Shown here in pieces: positions 1 to 6,931 of a stretch of DNA of 8,937 nucleotides (position 1 is its first letter; the number at the start of each line of letters is the position of its first letter). This stretch comes from Caulobacter sp. (GTDB lineage: Bacteria; Pseudomonadota; Alphaproteobacteria; Caulobacterales; Caulobacteraceae). The position numbers and the translations under genes were made by a program. The stretch lies in NCBI GenBank assembly GCA_014378155.1, contig JACMOF010000198.1, forward strand, positions 1-8,937. The letters are read 5' to 3'. Under the pieces are notes generated by a model, which saw nothing but the letters and a program-made list of their open reading frames with translations, was not told the origin of the DNA and made no database searches.

Positions 1-2115
1 AAGCTCGATGGCGAACGGGCCCCAGGGTACGCGTCCTTCGCTCTGGCGCCGCGCGAGACGCTGAAGATCGGCCGCGTCGTCGGCGCTGGCCTGCGCGGTT
101 ACCTGCTGTTCCAGGGCGGGTTGGACGTGCCGACCTATCTGGGCAGCCGCTCGACTTTCACCCTGGGTGGCTTCGGCGGCCATGCCGGCCGAAGTCTGAC
201 GGCCGGCGACGTCCTGCGCTTGGCTGACGGGGACACGCCCATGGCCGTGTCCCCGACCTCATCCCTGCCATCCTCCCTGCGCCCCGTCGCGACCAAGGCC
301 TGGACCGTCCGCGTCCTGCCCGGCCCGCACGGCGCGCCGGACTTCTTCACGCCGGCCGACGTGGCGATGATCGGCGGCACGGACTGGAAGGTCCACTACA
401 ACTCCAACCGCACCGGCGTGCGGCTGGTTGGCCCCAAGCCGCAATGGGCGCGGCGCGACGGCGGCGAGGCCGGGCTGCATCCATCCAACATCCATGACAA
501 CGCCTATGCCATCGGCGCCATCGACTTCACCGGCGACATGCCGATCATTTTGGGGCCCGATGGGCCGTCGCTGGGCGGGTTCGTCTGTCCGTTCGTGATC
601 ATCCAGGCGGACCTGTGGAAGGCTGGACAGCTTGCGCCAGGCGATACGGTGCGGTTCGAGGTGGTGAATGATGCGGCGGCGGCCTTGGCTTTGGCCGAGC
701 AGGAGACCTTGCTCGAAACGCTCAACGACTCCCGCCACCGGCCCTGCGGGCCACCTCCCCCACAAGGGGAGGCGCTGAACGAAAGTCCTCCTCCCGTGGG
801 GGATGTGTCGGCGCAGCCGACGGAGGGGGGAGACCCTGTTCTTCGGGAGCTGCCCGAACAAGGCCACCGGCCCCGCGTCCTCTACCGCCGCCAGGGCGAC
901 CAACATCTGTTGATCGAGTACGGCCCCATCGTGCTGGACCTGGAGCTGCGGCTGCGCATCCACGCCCTGCTGCTGGAACTCCAGAGCCTAGCCCTGCCCG
1001 GCGTCATCGACCTGACCCCCGGCATCCGCTCGTTGCAGGTCCACTATGACAGCCGCCGCCTGACCCAGGCCGACCTGCTGGCCGCCCTGGTCGCGGTCGA
1101 GGAGCGGCTGGGGGGGCTGGATGACTTCGAGATCCCCTCACGCGTGGTCCACCTGCCTCTGAGCTGGAACGACCCGGCCATCAGACAGACCATCGACAAG
1201 TACATGCAGGCCGTCCGGGACGACGCGCCCTGGTGCCCCGACAACATCGAGTTCATCCGCCGCGTCAATGGCTTGGCCAGCATTGACGATGTCCAGCGCA
1301 TCGTTTTCGACGCCCGCTACCTGGTGATGGGTCTGGGCGACGTCTATTTGGGCGCGCCGGTCGCCACCCCGGTCGATCCGCGCCATCGCCTGGTGACCAC
1401 CAAGTACAACCCGGCCCGCACCTGGACCCCGCCCAATGTCGTCGGGATCGGCGGGGCCTATATGTGCATCTACGGCATGGAGGGTCCAGGCGGCTACCAG
1501 CTGTTCGGGCGCACCATCCAGGTCTGGAACACCTGGCGGCAGACCGAAGCCTTCACCGACGGCAAGCCGTGGCTGCTGCGGTTCTTCGACCAGATCCGTT
1601 TCTTCCCGGTCAGCGCCGAGGAGCTGGCCGAGTGGCGTCGCGACTTCCCGCTGGGCCGTCGCCAGATCCGCATCGAGGAAGAGACCTTCCGCCTGTCCGA
1701 CTACCGCAAGATGCTGGCCGAGAACGCCGACAGCATCGCCAGCTTTCAGGCCACGCGTCAGGCCGCCTTCGACGCCGAGCGCGCCGACTGGGAGACCAGT
1801 GGCGAGTTCGCGCGGGTCGAGGCCCTGTCCAGTGTGAGCGACGACGCCGGCGACGCGGTGGCCGTCACGGCGCCGGACGGCAGCGACCTGGTCGAGGCCC
1901 CACTCGGCGGTAATGTCTGGAAGGTGCTGGTCGCGCCCGGGCAGCGGGTCGAGGCCGGAGCGGTGATCGCCGTGATCGAGGCGATGAAGGCCGAGGTGGA
2001 CGTCAACAGTCCCACGGCCGGCGTCGTCACCGCCGTCTATGCTCAGCCCGCCCAGGCCATCGCCGCCGGCGCACCGATCGTCGCCATCGCGCCCGATCTG
2101 GAAGCGGCGGCATGA
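1..2115 (+). CDS. uca: Urea/guanidine carboxylase, C-terminal part (5' end outside the window)
   Basis: The reading frame is open from base 1 and ends in TGA at 2113-2115. The TTG at 121 is internal, because the preceding 40 codons also read as family sequence (for example RGYLLFQGGLDVPTYLGSR). This is the carboxyltransferase and biotin-carrier part of a urea carboxylase-type enzyme; the ATP-dependent biotin carboxylase domain lies upstream. Window codons 1 to about 235 are the AHS2/KipA half (HPSNIHDN at codons 160-167, then GAIDFTGD). Codons from about 292 to 560 are the AHS1/KipI half (DLTPGIRSLQVHYD, GMEGPGGYQLFGRT). Codons from about 630 to 704 are a biotinyl domain with EAMKAE; the biotinylated Lys is codon 663 (1987-1989). 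The enzyme transfers CO2 from biotin to urea, giving allophanate, or to guanidine, giving carboxyguanidine. The linker between the two halves carries a translated palindromic-repeat insert (about codons 244-277). The gene overlaps the allophanate hydrolase start by ATGA. The family call is firm; urea versus guanidine is open. Confidence 0.93.
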   Translation, partial: KLDGERAPGYASFALAPRETLKIGRVVGAGLRGYLLFQGGLDVPTYLGSRSTFTLGGFGGHAGRSLTAGDVLRLADGDTPMAVSPTSSLPSSLRPVATKAWTVRVLPGPHGAPDFFTPADVAMIGGTDWKVHYNSNRTGVRLVGPKPQWARRDGGEAGLHPSNIHDNAYAIGAIDFTGDMPIILGPDGPSLGGFVCPFVIIQADLWKAGQLAPGDTVRFEVVNDAAAALALAEQETLLETLNDSRHRPCGPPPPQGEALNESPPPVGDVSAQPTEGGDPVLRELPEQGHRPRVLYRRQGDQHLLIEYGPIVLDLELRLRIHALLLELQSLALPGVIDLTPGIRSLQVHYDSRRLTQADLLAALVAVEERLGGLDDFEIPSRVVHLPLSWNDPAIRQTIDKYMQAVRDDAPWCPDNIEFIRRVNGLASIDDVQRIVFDARYLVMGLGDVYLGAPVATPVDPRHRLVTTKYNPARTWTPPNVVGIGGAYMCIYGMEGPGGYQLFGRTIQVWNTWRQTEAFTDGKPWLLRFFDQIRFFPVSAEELAEWRRDFPLGRRQIRIEEETFRLSDYRKMLAENADSIASFQATRQAAFDAERADWETSGEFARVEALSSVSDDAGDAVAVTAPDGSDLVEAPLGGNVWKVLVAPGQRVEAGAVIAVIEAMKAEVDVNSPTAGVVTAVYAQPAQAIAAGAPIVAIAPDLEAAA
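730..831. repeat. Palindromic repeat pair 1, in frame inside uca
   Basis: There are two divergently oriented units: 730-772 on the minus strand and 786-831 on the plus strand. Each unit has a C-rich/G-rich hairpin (type CCTCCCC...GGGGGAGG), then a short hairpin with a three-base loop, then a G-rich end (GGAGGGGG type). The second hairpins are GGCCC-TGC-GGGCC at 740-752 (loop reads GCA on the minus strand) and GTCGGC-GCA-GCCGAC at 807-821. The stretch is free of stops in the uca frame and encodes a Pro/Gly-rich linker (GPPPPQGE, ESPPPVGD). Unit 1a, read on its own strand, is nearly identical over about 35 bases to the second unit of pair 2. Confidence 0.9.
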
Positions 2116-3977
2116 GCGACTTTCAGCGTCTGTCCGTCGTCGCGATCGCTGACGCGGTCAACGCCGGAGCCAGCGCGATCGCGATCGCCCAAGCGGCGCT
2201 CGACTCGGTCGCCGCCTATGACTTGATTCAGCCGCAAGTCTGGATCCTGCGCCTGCCGACAGAAACCGTTCTAGCCCAGGCTCGCGCCGTCGAGGCCCGG
2301 ATCGCCGCAGGCGAAAGTTTGCCCCTGGCCGGCGTTCCCTTCGCTGTGAAGGACAATATCGACGTCGGCGGCTTGCCGACCAGCGCCGCCTGCCCGGCCT
2401 TCGCCTACGCGCCGGACCGCTCGGCGACCGTGGTCGAGCGGCTGGTCGCGGCCGGCGCCGTGCTGATCGGCAAGACCAACCTCGACCAGTTCGCCACTGG
2501 CCTGGTCGGGGCCCGCAGCCCCTACGGCGCGCCGCTGTGTGTGTTCAACCAGGACTATGTCAGCGGCGGCTCGAGCTCCGGTTCGGCCGTCGCCGTCGCG
2601 GCCGGCTTGGGCGCTTTCTCGCTCGGCACCGACACCGCCGGGTCGGGCCGCGTGCCGGCCGCCTTCAATCACCTGATCGGGCTCAAGCCCAGCAAAGGCC
2701 GGTGGAGCACGCGGGGCGTCGTTCCGGCCTGCCGGTCGCTGGACTGCGTCAGCGTGTTCACCGCCGACCTGGCGGGCGCGGCGTTGGTCGACGAGGTGCT
2801 GACGGCGTTCGACGTCGGGGATGACTATTCTCGGCGGGCGCCGGCAGGCACGCTTGGTCGCTCCGCGACAGCTCCCCCAGGGGGAGAGCATCTGGCGGGC
2901 GCACAGCCTAAATCCTCCCCCTCTGGGGGAGGTGGCCCGGAGGGCCGGAGGGGGTTAACCTTCGGCGTTCCTAAGCAAGACCAGCGCCTCTTCATGGGCG
3001 ACGAGCAGTCCGCCGCCCTCTACGCCGCCGCGATCGCCCGCTTCACCGCCGCCGGCGGCGCGCCCATCGAGATCGACATCGCCCCGCTGCTGGACTGCGC
3101 CAAGCTGCTCTACAGCGGCCCCTGGGTCGCCGAACGCACCGCCGCCGTCGGGGGCCTGCTGCGCGACAAGCCCGGCGCGATCCATCCGACGGTGCGGACC
3201 ATCGTCCAGGGCGGGCTCTCGGTCAGCGGCGTCGAGACCTTCAACGGCCTTTACGCCCTGGAAGCCTATCGCCGCGCCGCCGAGCCGATCTGGGACGCGG
3301 TCGAGGTGCTCCTGCTACCCACCGCCCCGACCGTCTACCGCCTGAAGGAAGTGCTGGCCGAGCCGATCGCGCTGAACGCCAATCTCGGCCTCTACACCAA
3401 TTTCGTGAACCTGCTCGACATGAGCGCCCTGGCCGTCCCCGCCGGCTTCCGTGAGAACGGGACGGGCTTTGGCGTCACCCTGATCGGACCGGCCTTCGCC
3501 GACCGCGCGCTGCTGGCCCTGGCCGAGCGCTACCTGGAGACCTTCCCCATGGCCGACACGCCCCCGCTCGACCTGACCCTGCGCAAGCCCGGCGTGAAGC
3601 TGGCCGTGGTCGGCGCCCACCTCGCCGGCATGCCCCTGCACTGGCAGCTGACCTCGCGCGAGGCCCGGCTGGTCTCGGCCACCAGGACTGCGCAGGCCTA
3701 CAGGCTCTACGCCATGGCCGAGACGACGCCGCCGAAGCCGGCCCTGATCCATGTCGGGGGCGGAGGGTCATCGATCCTGGTCGAGGTCTATGAACTGGAT
3801 TTTGAGGCTTTCGGGTCCTTCGTCGCCGAGGTCCCGGCGCCCCTGGCCATCGGGACAGTGACCCTGGAGGACGGGACCTCGGTCAAGGGTTTCGTGGCGG
3901 AGCCGCGGGCGCTGAATGGCGCGACCGACATTACCGAACTGGGCGGCTGGCGAGCCTATATCGCTTCGCTGGCCTAA
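2112..3977 (+). CDS. atzF: Allophanate hydrolase (amidase-signature plus C-terminal decarboxylating domain)
   Basis: The protein has 621 residues, and the ATG overlaps the uca stop (ATGA), so translation is probably coupled. It hydrolyses allophanate in the cytoplasm, giving finally two ammonia and two CO2. Residues 1 to about 440 are the amidase-signature domain. The Ser-cisSer-Lys triad is visible as K80 (FAVKDN), S154 in GGSSSGS (151-158 region) and S178 in GTDTAGSGR. Residues from about 480 to 621 are the C-terminal domain typical of full-length AtzF-type enzymes (VGAHLAGMPLHWQLT, then GFVAEPRAL), thought to decarboxylate the N-carboxycarbamate intermediate. Family members are near 600 residues; the extra length here is about 38 residues (244-281) encoded by a palindromic-repeat pair inserted in frame between DDYSRRAP and LTFGVP, downstream of the catalytic serine. 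Catalytic residues are intact, so an active enzyme is plausible. The stop codon lies directly beside the repeat pair at 3978. Confidence 0.95.
   Translation: MSDFQRLSVVAIADAVNAGASAIAIAQAALDSVAAYDLIQPQVWILRLPTETVLAQARAVEARIAAGESLPLAGVPFAVKDNIDVGGLPTSAACPAFAYAPDRSATVVERLVAAGAVLIGKTNLDQFATGLVGARSPYGAPLCVFNQDYVSGGSSSGSAVAVAAGLGAFSLGTDTAGSGRVPAAFNHLIGLKPSKGRWSTRGVVPACRSLDCVSVFTADLAGAALVDEVLTAFDVGDDYSRRAPAGTLGRSATAPPGGEHLAGAQPKSSPSGGGGPEGRRGLTFGVPKQDQRLFMGDEQSAALYAAAIARFTAAGGAPIEIDIAPLLDCAKLLYSGPWVAERTAAVGGLLRDKPGAIHPTVRTIVQGGLSVSGVETFNGLYALEAYRRAAEPIWDAVEVLLLPTAPTVYRLKEVLAEPIALNANLGLYTNFVNLLDMSALAVPAGFRENGTGFGVTLIGPAFADRALLALAERYLETFPMADTPPLDLTLRKPGVKLAVVGAHLAGMPLHWQLTSREARLVSATRTAQAYRLYAMAETTPPKPALIHVGGGGSSILVEVYELDFEAFGSFVAEVPAPLAIGTVTLEDGTSVKGFVAEPRALNGATDITELGGWRAYIASLA
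2853..2954. repeat. Palindromic repeat pair 2, in frame inside atzF
   Basis: Two divergent units of the same family as at 730-831. The minus-strand unit at 2853-2888 is the most eroded of the six: it keeps the CTCCCCCTGGGGGAG stem and the hairpin GTCGC-TCC-GCGAC at 2857-2869 but lacks the G-rich end. The plus-strand unit at 2912-2954 is well preserved, with GGCCC-GGA-GGGCC at 2934-2946 and the end GGAGGGGG. It is read through without stops as residues such as APPGGEH and SSPSGGGGPEGRRG. The translated phase of the plus unit differs from that of the plus unit in uca, so the family is open in more than one frame. Confidence 0.9.
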
Positions 3978-4115
3978 TTCCTCCCCCCGTGGGGGAGGCG
4001 ATCGCGCAGCGATCGGTGGGGGGAGTTTTAGGGTCGACTTGGTCCAACCCCGGCGATCGTCCTATCCCTCCCCCCTCCGTCGGCTTCGCCGACACCTCCC
4101 CGACAGGGGGAGGAT
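3978..4115. repeat. Palindromic repeat pair 3 filling the convergent intergenic gap; probable bidirectional terminator
   Basis: Two convergently oriented units occupy most of the gap between the atzF stop (3975-3977) and the ATPase stop (4116-4118). The plus unit is 3978-4025, with hairpins CCCCCCGTGGGGG and CGATCGC-GCA-GCGATCG (3999-4015). The minus unit is about 4068-4115, with GTCGGC-TTC-GCCGAC at 4079-4093. Each begins within a base or two of a stop codon. Stable stems directly after both stops would suit termination or mRNA 3'-end protection for both operons. There is no long T-run (TTTTA at 4026-4030 is the best), so the terminator role is inferred. Confidence 0.75.
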
Positions 4116-4877
4116 TTACTTCCCCAATCCCGCCAGCGCCTCAGGCCCCACCGCACCCGGCTTGTCCAACGGGAAGTCATAGACCGCCGTCGAGCCGTAG
4201 CGGTGCGGGGCCTGAGGATCGCGCCGCCGCTTGTCGAAGGCCAGGACGCGGGTGCCCAGCTTGAAGGCTTCCTTGATGTCGTGGGTGACCATCATGATCG
4301 TCAGGCCGTGCTCGCGCCAAAGGCCGGTGATCAACTCATGCATGTCCAGGCGCACGCCTGGGTCCAGGGCGCCGAACGGCTCATCGAGCAGCAGGATGCG
4401 CGGTCTCTTGATCAGGGCCTGGGCGATGGCGAGGCGCTGCTGCATGCCGCCCGAGAGCTGGGCGGGATAGACGTCGCCACTGTCGCCAAGACCAACGGCG
4501 GCCAGCATGGCGTCGGCCTGCTCCTGGGCGGCGCGACGCTTGGCCCCCGACAGGCGGCCAAGGAGCGGCGAGCCAGCGCAGTCGAGGCCGAACACGACAT
4601 TGTCCCGGGCGCTCAGGTGGGGAAACACCGAATATTTCTGAAACACCACGCCGCGATCCGGTCCCGGTTCGGCGCGCAGCTTGCGGCCGTCAAGGTCGAT
4701 CGCGCCCTTGGTCGGCGCCTCCTGGCCCAGGGCCAGGCGCAGGAAGGTGCTCTTGCCCGCGCCGGACGGACCGACGATGGAAACGAAGCTGCCCTCCCCG
4801 ATCGACAGGTCGACATTTTCGAGCACGACCTTGTCGCCGTACTCCACCCAGACATTGCGGAAGGTCAGCAGGGCCAT
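4116..4877 (-). CDS. ABC transporter ATP-binding protein, urea-carboxylase-associated nitrate/taurine-type importer
   Basis: A 253-residue cytoplasmic nucleotide-binding subunit that powers the importer formed with the next two genes. Visible motifs are Walker A GPSGAGKST (36-44), Q-loop Gln80 (VVFQ), signature LSGGMQQ (141-147), Walker B ILLLDEP (161-167) with D-loop GALD, and switch His199 (VTHD). All catalytic elements are present and the length is normal for the SsuB/TauB/NrtD-like family. The start has GGAG 8 nt upstream, located inside the end of the permease gene; the permease stop is one base before this ATG, so the pair is co-transcribed and probably translationally coupled. The C-terminus (residues 215-253) is a short tail ending beside the repeat pair. 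The substrate cannot be read from this subunit; urea or guanidine is inferred from the neighbouring catabolic genes. Confidence 0.93.
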   Translation of the reverse strand: MALLTFRNVWVEYGDKVVLENVDLSIGEGSFVSIVGPSGAGKSTFLRLALGQEAPTKGAIDLDGRKLRAEPGPDRGVVFQKYSVFPHLSARDNVVFGLDCAGSPLLGRLSGAKRRAAQEQADAMLAAVGLGDSGDVYPAQLSGGMQQRLAIAQALIKRPRILLLDEPFGALDPGVRLDMHELITGLWREHGLTIMMVTHDIKEAFKLGTRVLAFDKRRRDPQAPHRYGSTAVYDFPLDKPGAVGPEALAGLGK

Positions 4878-4878
4878 C

Positions 4879-5697
4879 TCAGCGGCTCCGCGCCGGATGC
4901 GCCCACGGATAGACCCGGCGGCTGGCGGTGCGCAGCGCCCAGTCCATCAGCACCGCCAGAATCGAGATCCAGACGACGTAGGGCAGGATGATGTCCATGG
5001 AGAGATAGCGACGGACCAGGAAGATCCGGTAACCCAGGCCCACATCGGCGGCGATGGCTTCGGCGGAGATCAGATAGACCCAGGCCGGGCATAGCGACAG
5101 GCGCAGGCTGTCGATCAGCCGCGGCATGGCCTGGGGCAGCGCCACGCGCAGGGCCAGTTGCCAGGTGCTGGCGCCCAGGGTCTGGGCCTTGACCAGCTGT
5201 TCTTCCGGGATGGCGGCGACCTGGGCGGCGAGGTCGCGGACCATGACCGGGGTAATGCCGATGACGATCAGGGCGATCTTCGCGGTCTCGCCCAGGCCAA
5301 AGACGATGAACAGGATCGGCAGAACGGCGATCGGGGGCACCACGGCGATGGCCGCCACCAGCGGCCCGAACTTGGCGCGCAACAGGGGCAGCAGCCCCAG
5401 GCCGAGGCCCAGCACCAGGGCCGTACCGGTCGATAGCGTCAGGGCGATCCCGATCCGGCGCAGACTGGCCACGGTGTCGACCACCAACGGGGCGTCCCCG
5501 GTCAGGGGATCGACCTTCGCCATCAACTGCACCGCCTCGACCATGGCGGTCGGGGTGGGCAGCAGCTTGTCGCGTGGGTTCTCGGCATGGCGGGCCTGGG
5601 AGGCCATCAGATAGACCAGCGCCACCGCCAGTAGCGGCACGAGGCCCAACAGGACGCCGAGGCCGCGTCCTGGTCTGACGTTCAACAATCGGCGCAT
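4879..5697 (-). CDS. ABC transporter permease, urea-carboxylase-associated importer
   Basis: A 272-residue inner-membrane protein of the binding-protein-dependent transport family (SsuC/TauC/NrtB-like). Hydrophobic segments lie at about 12-32, 83-104, 112-134, 139-157, 204-220 and 236-255. The EAA-type coupling loop is recognisable around residues 164-190 (EEQLVKAQTLGAS, then VALPQAMP), the contact site for the ATPase. It probably acts as a homodimer forming the translocation path. No Shine-Dalgarno is visible before the ATG at 5697 and the frame has no better start nearby, so the start is moderately sure; weak initiation could keep permease levels below those of the binding protein. The gene lies 79 bp after the binding-protein stop, with a hairpin in the gap, and is followed after one base by the ATPase. 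Confidence 0.9.
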   Translation of the reverse strand: MRRLLNVRPGRGLGVLLGLVPLLAVALVYLMASQARHAENPRDKLLPTPTAMVEAVQLMAKVDPLTGDAPLVVDTVASLRRIGIALTLSTGTALVLGLGLGLLPLLRAKFGPLVAAIAVVPPIAVLPILFIVFGLGETAKIALIVIGITPVMVRDLAAQVAAIPEEQLVKAQTLGASTWQLALRVALPQAMPRLIDSLRLSLCPAWVYLISAEAIAADVGLGYRIFLVRRYLSMDIILPYVVWISILAVLMDWALRTASRRVYPWAHPARSR

Positions 5698-5745
5698 GGG
5701 GCGGGGTTGGGTCCTTGGCTGTCTCGAAAAAGGGGCGTCCTAACT

Positions 5746-5767
5746 TCCGTCTTCCCGGGGAGACGGA
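5746..5767 (-). promoter_or_regulatory. Stem-loop between the binding-protein and permease genes
   Basis: TCCGTCT pairs with AGACGGA around a C/G-rich centre, between the binding-protein stop (5777) and the permease start (5697). There is no U-run after it. Such stems between a binding-protein gene and its permease gene often stabilise the upstream message or partly attenuate downstream expression. That role here is an inference from position. Confidence 0.45.
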
Positions 5768-5776
5768 TTGAAAGGT

Positions 5777-6889
5777 CTACAGCTTGCCGTCGGCGGCCTG
5801 CTGAACATAGGTCGGATCGAAGCGCAGCTTCACATTGGCCGGGTCGCCCAGGGTCTTGCCGCCCGGGAAGCTGATGCCGATGTCGTCCACCGACTTCGCG
5901 CCCTGGCCAAACAGCCCCATATTGAAGCTGAACTTGCGGACGCGGTCGTTGGCGGTGATCAAGTCTGGGCTGACCGTTGCGGCCAGGGCGGCCTGGGGCG
6001 TGGCGTAGAGGTAGGTGGTCTTTAGCTGGTTCTCGAAGCCGGCCAGGTCGGAGCCCGACAGCTTGGCCATCGCCTCGCGCGCCGCCTTGCCTTCAGGGGT
6101 CTGGGCGACAGTCAGGGCCGTGACTTCGTACCAGACGCCGGTCAGCGCCTTACCCAGGTTGGGATTGGCCTTCAAGGCCTCGGTGCTGACCATCAGGCCG
6201 TCGAGGATCTCGCCGGGAATCTTGGAGCTGTCGAACACCTCGGTGGCGCCCGGCATCTTCTTCACTTCCGACAACTGCGGGTTCCAGGTCACCAGGGCCT
6301 TGGTGTCGGCCGCGCCATAGGCGCCGACGATGTCGGCGTCGGACGTGTTGACCGTCTTGACGTCGGCCATTTTCAGCCCGGCCATCTCCAGGGCGCGGGC
6401 CAGCAGGTAATGCGAGACCGACAGCTCGACCAGGTTGACGGGTCGATCCTTGATCTGGGCCAGGGTCGTTCCGTTCTTCAGAATCACCCCGTCATTGCCG
6501 TTGGAATAGTCGCCGATCATCAGGACGGTGGTGTCCTTGCCGGCGGCGGCGGGCACGGTCAGGGCGTCCATGTTGGTGGCGGTGACGCCGTCCAGCTTGC
6601 CGGCCGAGAACTGGTTCAGCGACTCGACATAGTCGTTGATCTGCACCAGCTCGATCTGCACGCCATACTTGTCGGCCCACTTCTTCACGATGCCCGACTG
6701 CTGAGCGTAGGCCCAGGGCATCCAGCCGGCATAGATGGTCCAGCCGATCTTGTAGTCGGTCTTGGCGGCGGTCGCGACGGGTGTCGCTGGGGTCGCGGTC
6801 TTCTCGGCGGGCTTTCCGCACGAGGCCAGGGCCAGGCAGGATACCGCCACGGCGGCGATGAAACGCTTGCGGGTGAACAGGGTGCTCAT
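5777..6889 (-). CDS. ABC transporter substrate-binding lipoprotein, urea-carboxylase-associated
   Basis: A 370-residue periplasmic binding protein of the NrtA/SsuA/TauA fold that delivers substrate to the permease at 4879-5697. The frame is open further upstream, but the start at 6889 is chosen because it gives a lipoprotein signal: a basic RKR (7-9), a hydrophobic stretch, then the lipobox LAS-C with Cys24. It also has a Shine-Dalgarno (GGAG, 7 nt before ATG). A low-complexity Thr/Ala/Pro linker follows the cysteine, then the mature domain begins at YKIGWTIYAGWMPWAY. Later motifs include NDYVESLNQFSAGKLDG and TNMDALTVPAAAG, typical of this family. The many aromatic residues in the first lobe fit a small planar ligand. 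Neighbouring catabolic genes suggest urea or guanidine; this is inference. It is the first gene of the minus-strand operon. Confidence 0.9.
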   Translation of the reverse strand: MSTLFTRKRFIAAVAVSCLALASCGKPAEKTATPATPVATAAKTDYKIGWTIYAGWMPWAYAQQSGIVKKWADKYGVQIELVQINDYVESLNQFSAGKLDGVTATNMDALTVPAAAGKDTTVLMIGDYSNGNDGVILKNGTTLAQIKDRPVNLVELSVSHYLLARALEMAGLKMADVKTVNTSDADIVGAYGAADTKALVTWNPQLSEVKKMPGATEVFDSSKIPGEILDGLMVSTEALKANPNLGKALTGVWYEVTALTVAQTPEGKAAREAMAKLSGSDLAGFENQLKTTYLYATPQAALAATVSPDLITANDRVRKFSFNMGLFGQGAKSVDDIGISFPGGKTLGDPANVKLRFDPTYVQQAADGKL

Positions 6890-6893
6890 GAGC

Positions 6894-6920
6894 GGTCTCC
6901 CTCGAATTTCGCTGGAGACC
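6894..6920 (-). promoter_or_regulatory. Shine-Dalgarno-sequestering hairpin before the binding-protein gene
   Basis: On the minus strand GGTCTCC and GGAGACC form a perfect 7-bp stem with a 13-nt loop. The second arm contains the GGAG that serves as Shine-Dalgarno 7 nt before the ATG at 6889. If transcribed, the structure would cover the ribosome-binding site and could control translation. The pairing is seen in the sequence; regulation is inferred. Confidence 0.5.
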
Positions 6921-6931
6921 AGGGTTCCGCA

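Noticed and set aside
121..123. TTG at 121 as a gene start
   Set aside because: The same frame is open from base 1 and encodes conserved AHS2-domain sequence before it; the gene simply enters the window.
2271..2891. Minus-strand 206-codon open frame opposite atzF
   Set aside because: It lies over conserved amidase sequence on the plus strand and has low-complexity composition without known motifs.
730..4115. CRISPR-like interpretation of the repeated palindromes
   Set aside because: The units are paired, inverted and widely separated, with no regular spacers.
4203..4991. Long plus-strand open frame opposite the ATPase gene
   Set aside because: It is an antisense shadow of a gene with complete ABC ATPase motifs; high GC keeps the opposite strand open.
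6921..6930. AGGGTTCCG, resembling part of the guanidine-I riboswitch consensus
   Set aside because: It lies on the plus strand, opposite to the importer operon, and I see none of the other conserved parts. On the minus strand no riboswitch fold was recognised.
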